Assembly: GCA_963817025.1 (NCBI GenBank) | Contig: CAWFML010000003.1 | Coordinates: 1 to 64,000 of the forward strand | Length of the DNA: 64,000 nt | Direction: 5' to 3' | From: JACMLC01 sp963817025 | Lineage (GTDB): Bacteria > Acidobacteriota > Blastocatellia > Pyrinomonadales > Pyrinomonadaceae | Part shown: positions 17,480 to 26,235 of the stretch, piece after piece | Position numbering within the stretch: position 1 is the stretch's first letter | How the letters are laid out: each line of letters opens with the position of its first letter | Notes under the pieces: generated by a model | The model's database searches: none | What the model saw: only the letters and a program-made list of their open reading frames with translations | What the model was told of the DNA's origin: nothing | Position numbers and translations under genes: made by a program

Positions 17480-20400
17480 TTAAGGGCAACGTAGCTGAAA
17501 GGTATCCGCGTAAGGATATTCTTCTCCCAACTTGGTAGTCGGATGTGTCGGGAGAAGTCGGAGGCTATCCCCGTTTGATAGCCCTCCCATCACCCTGACC
17601 TGAAAATCCCATTGATGGCGTTCACCTGCTTTATTTTGCAGCCGGACGTTGAGCGACAAGTCCTTACACTCTGAGACGTTCAAAGCTCTATTAAGTTGAA
17701 TCGTAAACGTCTGAGTGTTGCCATTCTTCCATTCCTGATTAGCCCCTACGCTCTGGTTGCCGATGGTTGCGCCATTCCATCGTATTTCCAGATGAACAGT
17801 GTCTCCGCGATCTTTTCCATTGCCCTGCGTGGTAAAGATGACATCAACCGAAGTTAACTTTAGTTCCGGCGTTGGTGATGGCGACGGAGACGGCGTTGGT
17901 GTAGGCGATGGTGTTGTAATGCCCGACTGCACCAGTAGTGGCTTCAAAGTTGAAAGTCCTAAGAGTCCATCTGCATTCATGCCTTGAGATTTCTGAAATT
18001 GTCTGATCGCCTCAATGAAAGCGTCGTCATCGTTGTCGTCAATCGGGCCTTTGTAAAAACCTTCTTCTTGAAGCAATTTTTTTGCCGCAGAGATGGTAAT
18101 AATTTTATCGCGCACTACCGCGTGCCTTGAGGAATTCGACTCCACAAAGGTTGTCATAGTTTCGCTGATGACGCGGCAATTCGGTATCGTAATGCCTGCG
18201 CGTCCGTCCGATACATTAATGGAGACGGTGGCTGTAATTGTTCGTCCACCTAACCCTCGCGTCTTGACCTCTATCCGAGTAATATTGGAAAAAGGAACTT
18301 CATCGAAATCCACCTTATTTCCCAAGTCGTCTTTTACAACCCAGTCATACCCCAATGATTCCCCGTTATACACATCAAGCACTGCTTCGAATTCGGCTGT
18401 TTTTCCCTCAGCGATTGCAGCCTCTGAGTAAGTCCTGAACGATGCACATGGCGGCTTCACAACTGGAGTGACGGCTGGCTTTGCTGATGGAGACGCGCCG
18501 GGCGAAGGCGTTGTGACCGGAGAGGGAGACCCTTCGCTCAATCCGCGCGGGAACCATGAAGGAGCATTGAAAGCGTAATTGCCAAGCTGAGGCTCAAGCG
18601 CGCTCGCGGCTGTCCAGCCGATGAAGGAGACGAGGAAGGCTGCGAGCAGCAGTGTGACGGGTCTGAGGCCGAGTGCGCGTTGACCATGTGGGAAAAGGAT
18701 GTTGCGCAGGACATCCGGCACGGTCACGTCGAGAGGGCGCGGTTGCTGGCCGGACATGAAGGAGAGAAAGACGAAATCCTGAAGCGGGCTTCCCTTCTCT
18801 TCCGTGCGAAAGAGTTCGCGCAGCATCTTCTTGCGCTTTCGCTCGCGCAGACGCTCTTTGAGCCTGTCTATGAAAGATCGCTTTTCCGGCGACTCTTCGC
18901 GGCTCCTTGAGAAATCCAGACGGATGCCGTCAGGCGGCGGGTCAAGCATGCTGGCGAGCAGGTTTTCAAGCGCGCGGCGGACAACATCTTCACGCTCAGG
19001 CGGCAGGTCGGCAACTAGCTCTGCGCGCAGCCAGTCGGGCATCGTGCCATAGCGGAACCAAGGCAGGCTTACCAGCGCGAGCAGTTTTCGCTCAAACTCT
19101 TCACGATTCTCAACCAGTTCGAAACCCAGATAGAGCGTCAAGTCCCAATGCAACGCGGGATAGACGGCGCAGGCGCGCAGCCAGTTCATGCCGTCTTCGC
19201 CCATCAATGCAGCCAACTCGGCAAAAAGTTTTCCAGCCTTCTCAGGCGGCGGCTTGTGGTCTTCGAGCCAGCGGTTGGGCCGATCCTGAAGCGTCTCAGG
19301 AAACGGATGCTGTCGTTTGTTAAGACGCTGTTGGAAATTGTGCGGAGCGCTCGCGTTGACGGCTTCGCCGAGCGCAGCCAGACCATCGCTGTCCGCCGGT
19401 AAGACCAGAAAGTCCGAAGCTTGCAAGGCCCATTCGCGGTAACGCCAATGTGCAGGCGGATCAGGCGTGAGCAGCGCGCGGCCCGTCCAGGGGGAAAATA
19501 ATTCGAGCCACATCTCAAGCTGGCCCGTGACAGGATTGATGAAGCTCGCGCCGTCGCTGAAGATCAACAGGTAATGCTCAGGGTGGAGCGCAGCAAGGTC
19601 TTGGAGCGTGATATATCTCGCCGCACGCGTGGCATCTTCGTATCTCAAACGGCAGATGCGCGGGTCGCTGCGAAAGTAATATTGATCTATGAAGATGTTG
19701 TCCTGCGCCAGACGCTTGATGAGTTCTTCCTCAAAGCGCGCCTGCTGGTCGCCTGCGCTCAGGCGGTCTATCAGGACAAGATACTCCGGCAGGGTTCTGC
19801 GCGAGCCGTAAAAGGGGGAGAACAATCCGCCGCGACGAATCGTGGCCTCAATCGTGACCGGCGTGTCAAGGTCGCGCGAACCCTTGCGTCGGTGGCGGCG
19901 CAACTCCTGCATCGTGCGGCGGAAATGTTGTCCCTGAAAAAGCTGCCCGGCGACTCCTTTGACCGTCAGGTGTTCGAGTCGCGGCGGCTGCGGGCTACGC
20001 ATCTTCTGCAAAAGCATGCGGCGACGGCGATACCACCGCCACGCACACCAGCCCATGAAGCAGAACAACGGCAAGATGAGCGACGCAAGCCGCAATGGCT
20101 TGAAAGACATCGGAGGCGGCGAAGAGGTAATGAGCGGCGAAGCTGTGGGCGTCGGGGGCGGCGAAGGTGGCGGCGTCTGCGTCTGCGTTGGCTCTTGTGT
20201 CGCAGTAACAGAGGGAGATGTTTTAGGCTTCTGCGGCGCAGCGCTTTTCTGCGCAGGGTCTGGGCCAGGAAGAGGCGTAGGCAAGGCTGGAAACTTGATG
20301 GCTTCGCTTTTGGTGACGGCCTCGCCTGAGACGGGGTCTGCACCGGGCTGGCGCGAGGCGTAATAAAGAGCCGCCAGGAGCGTTGCCAGCAGAATGAGCG

Positions 20401-20767
20401 CGGCGATGGCGAGCAGTGACTTTGGCCGGAGACGAAAGAGTTTGCGCGCCAGCGAGCTTTTTGCAGCGGAGCGATCATCGCCCGCCACAGTATCCTGCTC
20501 GCCCGACTCGACGGGCTGACGCAAAAGCGGTTGACGCGCGAGCCACTGTTGGAAGTGCTCGTAAAAATTCTCTTGCTCTTTGGGAGACGAGCAGAACACA
20601 GGAGCCAGCAGGGTTGACAGCTCGCTGACGTTTGCGGGATGGCGACCATGCGCGGCCAGCGCGATGAGCAGACGCTGAGCGTTAATGTATTGCTGCGTGC
20701 CGATGTCGTAACCGGCGAGTCGCAGGTCGTCAATGAGCCGGATGAGGTCTTCAAGTCCGAGTGTCAT
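17480..20767 (-). CDS. Membrane protein with CoxE-like N-terminus, degenerate VWA-like domain and peptidoglycan-binding domain
   Basis: 1095 residues; AGAGG precedes the ATG. Residues 1-78 (LIRLIDDLRLAGYDIG...) resemble the N-terminal helical domain of CoxE-type VWA proteins, partners of MoxR ATPases. Membrane helices are at about 115-136, 226-243 and 703-722. Between the last two lies a Rossmann/VWA-like fold (327-460) with VLIDRLSA where a metal-site DxSxS would be, so the MIDAS is degenerate, and LLIFSDGASF as a later strand. Residues ~525-640 (WLRACAVYPALHWDLTLYLG) are a helical segment that I associate with conflict-system proteins. The part after the last helix has Pro/Ser/Thr linkers, a PKD-like sheet (780-860) and a peptidoglycan_binding_1 motif (TISAAKKLLQEEGFYKGPID, 891-945). 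It is the last gene of a three-gene operon, 8 bp behind the MoxR gene. Function is inferred from context. Confidence 0.72.
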   Translation of the reverse strand: MTLGLEDLIRLIDDLRLAGYDIGTQQYINAQRLLIALAAHGRHPANVSELSTLLAPVFCSSPKEQENFYEHFQQWLARQPLLRQPVESGEQDTVAGDDRSAAKSSLARKLFRLRPKSLLAIAALILLATLLAALYYASRQPGADPVSGEAVTKSEAIKFPALPTPLPGPDPAQKSAAPQKPKTSPSVTATQEPTQTQTPPPSPPPTPTASPLITSSPPPMSFKPLRLASLILPLFCFMGWCAWRWYRRRRMLLQKMRSPQPPRLEHLTVKGVAGQLFQGQHFRRTMQELRRHRRKGSRDLDTPVTIEATIRRGGLFSPFYGSRRTLPEYLVLIDRLSAGDQQARFEEELIKRLAQDNIFIDQYYFRSDPRICRLRYEDATRAARYITLQDLAALHPEHYLLIFSDGASFINPVTGQLEMWLELFSPWTGRALLTPDPPAHWRYREWALQASDFLVLPADSDGLAALGEAVNASAPHNFQQRLNKRQHPFPETLQDRPNRWLEDHKPPPEKAGKLFAELAALMGEDGMNWLRACAVYPALHWDLTLYLGFELVENREEFERKLLALVSLPWFRYGTMPDWLRAELVADLPPEREDVVRRALENLLASMLDPPPDGIRLDFSRSREESPEKRSFIDRLKERLRERKRKKMLRELFRTEEKGSPLQDFVFLSFMSGQQPRPLDVTVPDVLRNILFPHGQRALGLRPVTLLLAAFLVSFIGWTAASALEPQLGNYAFNAPSWFPRGLSEGSPSPVTTPSPGASPSAKPAVTPVVKPPCASFRTYSEAAIAEGKTAEFEAVLDVYNGESLGYDWVVKDDLGNKVDFDEVPFSNITRIEVKTRGLGGRTITATVSINVSDGRAGITIPNCRVISETMTTFVESNSSRHAVVRDKIITISAAKKLLQEEGFYKGPIDDNDDDAFIEAIRQFQKSQGMNADGLLGLSTLKPLLVQSGITTPSPTPTPSPSPSPTPELKLTSVDVIFTTQGNGKDRGDTVHLEIRWNGATIGNQSVGANQEWKNGNTQTFTIQLNRALNVSECKDLSLNVRLQNKAGERHQWDFQVRVMGGLSNGDSLRLLPTHPTTKLGEEYPYADTFQLRCP

Positions 20768-20775
20768 CGGCCTCT

Positions 20776-21768
20776 TTACTTAGCCGCTTTCCGCCAGTCG
20801 TCAAAAATCGCTTGCGTGGCTGATTGATCTTCCTCGCTCTTCACCAGCGCGCTCGTGCATCTGGCAAACACGTCTTCATACTCGCGTAGCGAACGGTCAA
20901 CCTCCGCGCCGTTCTCGCGCATCGAGATGAGCCATCCGATGAGTTCGGCTGTGGCAGGTCTCTTACGCAAGCCGCTTGAGTGGTACAGAGTGTCGAAGAA
21001 GCTCACAGCCTCTTTAAGAAGCAGGTTCTCGCGGCCTGTGAAATATTCGCCGATGCGCGACATGACGATGTCTTTCAGTCGCTCTTGATCCGGGAACGGG
21101 ATATGGTAATAGACGCAACGGCGCAGGAAGGCTTCTGGCAGATGCTTTTCCGAGTTGCTCGTAATGATGAGAATCGGGCGCAAGTCATCCGAGGCGGGGA
21201 CTTTAATGTTTCCCAGCTCCGGCATCTTAAAGTACATGTTCTCGACCTCGTTGAGCAGGTCGTTGGGAAAATCTCGCGGGGCCTTGTCCACTTCGTCTAT
21301 CAGGACAACGGAACGACGCGGGCCATTGTGCTCGAAGTCCTGTGGCAAGAGATGACTGACTGCGCTCCGTTCGTTTGACTGGAGGATAGCCAGCCCGAGC
21401 GCGTTATAAGTGATGTAATCGAGCGGCTGCTTGCTGCCCTCGCCCGTCTGCGCTGCATGAAAGCGGCCCAGCGTGTCGTAGTAGTAGAAGAGATCGCGCG
21501 CGGAGCTGGTCGATTTCGTCTCAAAGATTTCGCAACCGTAGTTGAACTCCCATGCGATGTTATAGGCGAGCTGAGTTTTGCCCGTGCCCGGATCGCCCGT
21601 CAGGAGAAGCGGCTGGCCCAGCAGGAGCGCGACGTTGACGGCGTTGACAAGCCCTTCGCCCGGCAGATAGCCTGCCGGGTTATTGCGCGATTCGAGCTTA
21701 AAAGTCGGTAGCCGCGCAGGCTCTGCGTGACGCTGGTCAGGGTTTCCGGTGTAGAAAGAAGGGGCCAT
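20776..21768 (-). CDS. MoxR-like AAA+ ATPase
   Basis: 330 residues. Walker A is GDPGTGKT (58-65), Walker B is VVLIDEVD (154-161), the sensor-1 asparagine is in ITSNSEK (N205) and an arginine pair follows in FLRRC (216-217). This order and the AAA_5/MoxR style of the core fit a hexameric remodelling ATPase. MoxR proteins commonly work with VWA-domain partners to load metals or switch complexes. Here the gene sits 13 bp after the TIR gene and 8 bp before the VWA-like membrane protein, so the three are surely one transcript. The ATPase is expected to control, by NTP hydrolysis, the assembly or release of the other two products. All catalytic residues that I can check are present. Confidence 0.9.
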   Translation of the reverse strand: MAPSFYTGNPDQRHAEPARLPTFKLESRNNPAGYLPGEGLVNAVNVALLLGQPLLLTGDPGTGKTQLAYNIAWEFNYGCEIFETKSTSSARDLFYYYDTLGRFHAAQTGEGSKQPLDYITYNALGLAILQSNERSAVSHLLPQDFEHNGPRRSVVLIDEVDKAPRDFPNDLLNEVENMYFKMPELGNIKVPASDDLRPILIITSNSEKHLPEAFLRRCVYYHIPFPDQERLKDIVMSRIGEYFTGRENLLLKEAVSFFDTLYHSSGLRKRPATAELIGWLISMRENGAEVDRSLREYEDVFARCTSALVKSEEDQSATQAIFDDWRKAAK

Positions 21769-21781
21769 TTTAGTCTTAACC

Positions 21782-23122
21782 TTAGCGGCGATTTTTGATT
21801 ACAAGGTTTGTCAATTCATCTGCCAGAAACTGCATCGGAATGTGACCGCCGGGCGTGCAGAGTTCCTTGCGCTGGAAGAGTTTGTCTATCTCCTGTTCGC
21901 GGATTTCGCAGATGGCGCGCACATCTTTACTCCTGCTCCATGTCACGACGTGCTGGTGCGTGATGGCTTCCAGCTCGGGGAGAATTATGCCGGGCAGTTT
22001 CCCTTGCGGCGAAAAATTCAACTGGCCGAGATAGGCGCGCAAATCTTTGTCAACCTTCTTCAGTTTCCAACGGCGAAAGAAACTCAGCTCCTCGATGCGC
22101 CGGTAGCGGATGCTGACGACGTTGAGCAGCGTGCGGCCCGGCGGAAGGTCTTTCCATTCCTCCCAGAACTTGAAATATGAGGCGAGAGCCTCTGTCCCTC
22201 CGGTGGCGAAGTCTTCGGTTTTGAGGCGGACAGTGAGCATCACAGGTCTTTCGAGCGGAATATGGTCGAAGAGCTTATCGGCAGGCACAGCGCTGTGGTC
22301 TGCGAGCGACAGCCCGAGCATTCCCAGAAAAGTCTCGGATGCCTGACCGGGCCTGATGTTCGACGGCCAACGCAGCGTGTAGTCCTCTATGGAAAGCCCG
22401 CGCTTCCTGAGTTCGAGCACGCCGGGCAAGGAAACCTGTTGAAGCCGATCAAGAAAATCGCTATGACACTCAAACTCGTCGCCATGAACGATACAGACAA
22501 AGGGGCGGCGCGGCGTCTGCTTCCGGTGGTTGCTCAGAACCCTGCCAAGCTCGATTTCCTGATCACTCCGGTCACACAAGTATGGCAGCAAAGGAGGCAC
22601 AGGAAGTCTGGCCCCGCCGCGCTGCGGTAACGGGTCATCCGGACTGCCCTGAGCCGCACGAAGCTTTTCGACCACGCGACGAATGCCCTTTGCAATGTCC
22701 GTAAACGCTTCCTCCCAGTTAAGCCAACTGGACACGGGCTTGCCGTCTTTTGGCAGAGCCTGAAGCTTGCCGAAAGGGGCTTTCTCCCAGTCGCATGCAT
22801 GTAGGATGACAGGGATCACAACGTAGTTATCTTCCTTCGCCTCGTGGCGCTCCATCGCACGGCTTAATTCGATGCTGGAGCAGTAGTCTGAGGCGAGGAA
22901 GTCTGCGCTGATGAGCAGGAGAATGATTTGCGCCGTGTCGAGGCGTTCGTCTATGGCAGAGGCCCATTCCCTCCCGGCGACGATCTGGCGGTCGTGCCAG
23001 TCGTCAATCTCGCCGTTACGCTTCATGGTGCTCAGATGTTTTGCCAGCCTATCGCGCAGCTCTTCGTCCTCATGTGCATATGAGAAGAAGATTTTAATGG
23101 CGTTGGGAGTTTCAGGGGACAA
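21782..23122 (-). CDS. TIR domain fused to degenerate STAND-like (iSTAND) domain
   Basis: About 446 residues. Two TTG codons can start it: 23140, and 23122, which has AAAAGGA seven bases upstream and is preferred. An N-terminal TIR domain opens with IKIFFSYAHEDEELRDRLA; the helix with the catalytic glutamate reads SDYCSSIELSRAM, so an NADase or nucleotide-processing activity is possible. The second half (from about 180) starts PYLCDRSDQE and continues FVCIVHGDEFECHSDFLDRL. That is the pattern of the inactive-STAND-like (iSTAND) domains described in bacterial conflict systems: a P-loop fold whose GxxxxGKT has lost its lysine. It is the first gene of the operon with a MoxR ATPase and a VWA-like membrane protein. 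It should be the effector, held inactive until the ATPase/VWA pair senses a trigger. The iSTAND assignment is by motif memory. Confidence 0.82.
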   Translation of the reverse strand: MSPETPNAIKIFFSYAHEDEELRDRLAKHLSTMKRNGEIDDWHDRQIVAGREWASAIDERLDTAQIILLLISADFLASDYCSSIELSRAMERHEAKEDNYVVIPVILHACDWEKAPFGKLQALPKDGKPVSSWLNWEEAFTDIAKGIRRVVEKLRAAQGSPDDPLPQRGGARLPVPPLLPYLCDRSDQEIELGRVLSNHRKQTPRRPFVCIVHGDEFECHSDFLDRLQQVSLPGVLELRKRGLSIEDYTLRWPSNIRPGQASETFLGMLGLSLADHSAVPADKLFDHIPLERPVMLTVRLKTEDFATGGTEALASYFKFWEEWKDLPPGRTLLNVVSIRYRRIEELSFFRRWKLKKVDKDLRAYLGQLNFSPQGKLPGIILPELEAITHQHVVTWSRSKDVRAICEIREQEIDKLFQRKELCTPGGHIPMQFLADELTNLVIKNRR

Positions 23123-23350
23123 AGCGTATATCCTTTTCAACTCGCGCCCGCATGCTCATTTACGGATGAGTGCATTGAACGAGCACAGGCATGTGTGTGC
23201 GGTAAATATGACGAGGACGGCAACGAGAGTCAAGCGAATTGTGTGCGCGCTCTCGCTTGTATAGGTCGCTATCGTTATGTTTAGATGCCATCGCTGTTCG
23301 ATGCCTCGCGGGTTCCGGTTCTCTAACTCACCAACGCAGGAGACAATCCG

Positions 23351-24313
23351 ATGGCTAATGAAGGTTTTTTTGAACTGGGTTTGCTGGATGTGGCGGGCAG
23401 ACCTGTCAACGAGTCCGGCGTCAAGGTCACTTTCAACCGGGCTACTGAAAACAAAATCATCTCGACAGTTTCCAATCTTGATTTCCCGCCGCCGCACAGA
23501 TTTGCGGTTCCGGCCTTTCCGCAGGAGAAAAATCTTTTTTGCGAGATTACCGTGCCGCGCTACAGGCAGCGACGCTCAGGCATTTTTACGCTCACGGATG
23601 GCGAGACTATCTTGAGAAACCTGACGTTGTTTCGTCGCCCGGACAAATTCACCGCCAGCTTTACCGGATGGAATCAACTCTCAAGCCATTTCCTGCCCTT
23701 GAAATCCGTGCTCGGCAAATCTTCTGCGGTGAAGGTCAGTGGCGGCAAACTGGCCGGCAAGCTGACGGAAGGAGTTTACGACGGCCTCGCAGACAAGACG
23801 GAAGTTTTTGCCAAAGCCGCGCTGCTCAATATCTATACGAAACTGACCGACCTGAAAGAGCCGACGGAAGGCAAAGAGCCGTGGTTCTCTTTCGTGCAGG
23901 AGATCGTGGAGATCGGCAAAGAGCGGTTTATCGCCATCGTCAATCCGCGCATGGGCGAGCTTATCCGCGCGATCAAAAAAGATTTCGGTAAGTTCAAAGA
24001 CTACAGAGACACGCCCGCACAAAATCATTTCGGCAATATCCCTGCGGTCTTTAACCCGCAGAAGTCCAAGATGTTCAGCGTCAAGTCCACAGAGGATCAC
24101 GGCAATGTGCAGTTGACGATAGCTCCGGGAAAGGATGCCAGCGGCAATGACATCATGATTCTGGATGCGGACATAGATGAGAACGGCAGAACGCTGGCCC
24201 ATCTGGTGGATGTCTTCAGGCATAAATTTACGGGCGGCACACATCCGTTCGACATCTATGAATACCTCGTGCTGACCAATGCGAATAGACCTCTCGGATA
24301 TGAGCTGAAGTAA
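23351..24313 (+). CDS. Cytosolic protein of unknown function, divergent from the TIR operon
   Basis: 320 residues; GCAGGAG sits upstream of the ATG. No signal peptide or membrane helix. Residues ~5-100 look like a small beta-sandwich of the carboxypeptidase-regulatory type (ELGLLDVAGRPVNESGVKV, then AVPAFPQEKNLFCEITVP). The rest is mixed helix and sheet, with WFSFVQEIVEIGKERFIAI and a hydrophilic end (GGTHPFDIYEYLVLTNANR). I recognise no catalytic motif. It is read divergently from the TIR/MoxR/VWA operon across a 230-bp shared promoter region and is followed by a long inverted repeat. It could be a regulator or target of that system or merely a neighbour. Confidence 0.7.
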   Translation: MANEGFFELGLLDVAGRPVNESGVKVTFNRATENKIISTVSNLDFPPPHRFAVPAFPQEKNLFCEITVPRYRQRRSGIFTLTDGETILRNLTLFRRPDKFTASFTGWNQLSSHFLPLKSVLGKSSAVKVSGGKLAGKLTEGVYDGLADKTEVFAKAALLNIYTKLTDLKEPTEGKEPWFSFVQEIVEIGKERFIAIVNPRMGELIRAIKKDFGKFKDYRDTPAQNHFGNIPAVFNPQKSKMFSVKSTEDHGNVQLTIAPGKDASGNDIMILDADIDENGRTLAHLVDVFRHKFTGGTHPFDIYEYLVLTNANRPLGYELK

Positions 24314-24444
24314 GAGAAGTTTCGCGCAAAGGCGCGGGCGGCGCAAAGGAAGACAAGTCGCAAAGGTGGTGAACAGTTATCTATCTTGAATGTTTTCTTC
24401 GCGTCTTCTTTGCGCCACCAGCGCCTTTGCGCGAAACTTCTCTT
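24312..24444. repeat. Inverted repeat A1 (GCAAAGGC-unit family)
   Basis: Perfect 24-bp outer stem (24312-24335 with 24421-24444) and a near-perfect inner part (GGCGCAAAGGAAGAC against GTCTTCTTTGCGCC). The arms are built of GCAAAGGC-like 8-nt units. The loop (…TATCTATCTTGAA…) matches the loop of element A2 at 39183. It begins at the stop codon of the preceding gene and can also act as a terminator. Confidence 0.9.
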
Positions 24445-24504
24445 CTTTAACAGATTGAAGGTTAGGCCACAGCATCAAGCCGTTTTGTGATACGCTGGCG
24501 CGTG

Positions 24505-26193
24505 ATGGCATTGGGCTGGAAGAGCGAGAGAACGCTTGGCAACAGGCTCTGGTGGCTCATCGCGGGCAGGCTGGCGGCAGCCGTGTTGCTGCTGGTGGCG
24601 AGCGCGCTGTGGACGCGCGAGCAAATAGGCGCGTCCGACCGCGAAGGATGGTACGGGACGCTTCCCATTTTTCTGGTCACGGTCGCGCTCTCGATTTGCT
24701 ACGCCGTCGCGCTGCGCTTCTATCATCGCCTCTCGCTTCAGGCCGCTCTACAGTTATTTGCAGACGTGCTGCTTGCCACGTGGCTCGTCTGGGCCACGGG
24801 CGATGTGACCTCGCCTTACACAGTCCTCTATATCATCATCATCGCAGCCGCAGGCATTCTCTTAGGCCCGCGCGGCGCGATTGCCATCTCGGTCGGCTGC
24901 GCGGCGGTTTTCACAGCCGTCTCGCTCGCAGCCGCCACTGGAGTGCTCCCGCGCTTTGCGCGTCTCGCCCTCACAACCTCGACGCTCAAGACGATTCAGA
25001 CTATCGGCCTTAACGATGCAGCCTTTCTCGTCGTCGGACTGCTCGCAGCGCGGCTGGCCGAGCGGCAAACGCGCTCGGACGTAGAGTTGATGGCGACGAC
25101 GCAAACGCTCGCCAACCTGCGCGCCCTGCACGAGCGCATCGTCGAATCCATCCGCTCGGGCGTCATCACGACGGATTTAGAGGGACGCATTTACACTTTC
25201 AATACTGCTGCGGAAGAGATTACAGGCTACAAGGTTGCAGACGTGCGCGGGCAGGAGGCGACTATCTTTTTCGGAGAATTGAACGAGCGCGTGCGTGATT
25301 CTCTGAGAGCGGCGGCGGCGGGCGAGCCAACCCCGCGTTTTGAAGCTGACTGTCTGGCCTCGGACGGGCTGCACCTGCGGCTCGGCTTTGGCATCTCGCC
25401 GCTCTTCTCCGAAGGCGGCGAAACGACCGGCCTCGTTATTACCTTTCAGGATTTGACGGACGTGCGCGCGATGGAGGAGACTTCGCGCAGGCAGGACAGG
25501 TTGGCCGCCGTCGGGCGCGTCTCGGCGGGCATCGCACATGAGATCAGAAATCCGCTGGCGGCGATGCGCGGCGCGATTCAGGTCTTGCGCTCGGATGTGG
25601 CGGCAGACTCTTCAGAGGCGCAACTGATGGAGATAATCCTGCGCGAGTCGGACAGGCTCAATAAAATCATCGCAGACTTTCTGACCTACGCGCGACCGCA
25701 TGCCGGAGCATTCACCAATATTGACTTGCGTGAGCCGCTCAACGAAACCTTTACGCTCCTGCGCCACAGCCCTGATGTCAGCGAGAGTCATACGCTCGAA
25801 GAAGCCTTGCCCGATGAACCCACGATGACAAACGCGGATGCGGCACAGCTCAAACAGGTTTTTTGGAATCTGGCGCGCAATGCCATGCAGGCCATGCCCG
25901 ACGGCGGAACCCTGCGCGCGGAGTTGCGCCGCACAAGCGCAGGCCGTCTACGCATCACCTTCACGGACACAGGCAAGGGCATGACTCCCGAACAGGTCGA
26001 AAGATTGTTCGAGCCTTTTTCGTCTTCGACTTCGGGCGGCACGGGCCTCGGACTCTCCATCGTTTATCAAATCATACGCGACCACGGGGGCACGATTAAC
26101 GTGCGCAGCCGTGAAGGACAAGGCACGACTATTACGATTGAATTATCTTCCCTCGCCGAGGAGCAGCGTTCAACTGCCAACCATCGTGTATAA
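24505..26193 (+). CDS. pilS: PilS-like sensor histidine kinase
   Basis: About 562 residues from ATG 24505; GTG 24487 is an in-frame alternative and neither has a strong ribosome site. Several N-terminal membrane helices (~20-190, for example WLIAGRLAAAVLLLVASAL and VLYIIIIAAAGILLG), a short coil, a PAS domain (~215-330, GVITTDLEGRIYTFNTAAEEITG), a HisKA motif with the phospho-acceptor in AGIAHEIRNPLAAMRG, and an ATPase domain with N box FWNLARNAMQAM and G boxes DTGKGM and GGTGLGLSIV. All motifs are intact. It is followed 42 bp later by an NtrC-type activator, and pilin genes come next, which is the classic PilS-PilR-pilA arrangement. The signal is probably pilin level or surface contact at the membrane. 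Confidence 0.86.
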   Translation: MALGWKSERTLGNRLWWLIAGRLAAAVLLLVASALWTREQIGASDREGWYGTLPIFLVTVALSICYAVALRFYHRLSLQAALQLFADVLLATWLVWATGDVTSPYTVLYIIIIAAAGILLGPRGAIAISVGCAAVFTAVSLAAATGVLPRFARLALTTSTLKTIQTIGLNDAAFLVVGLLAARLAERQTRSDVELMATTQTLANLRALHERIVESIRSGVITTDLEGRIYTFNTAAEEITGYKVADVRGQEATIFFGELNERVRDSLRAAAAGEPTPRFEADCLASDGLHLRLGFGISPLFSEGGETTGLVITFQDLTDVRAMEETSRRQDRLAAVGRVSAGIAHEIRNPLAAMRGAIQVLRSDVAADSSEAQLMEIILRESDRLNKIIADFLTYARPHAGAFTNIDLREPLNETFTLLRHSPDVSESHTLEEALPDEPTMTNADAAQLKQVFWNLARNAMQAMPDGGTLRAELRRTSAGRLRITFTDTGKGMTPEQVERLFEPFSSSTSGGTGLGLSIVYQIIRDHGGTINVRSREGQGTTITIELSSLAEEQRSTANHRV

Positions 26194-26235
26194 TCTTTTC
26201 AAAGACGGAGGCTCTGTGCCGGACGCATAAACATT

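Noticed and set aside
19574..20329. 251-codon plus-strand frame opposite the VWA-like gene
   Set aside because: Its protein is a run of Arg/Ala-rich low-complexity sequence, typical of a shadow frame of a GC-rich gene.
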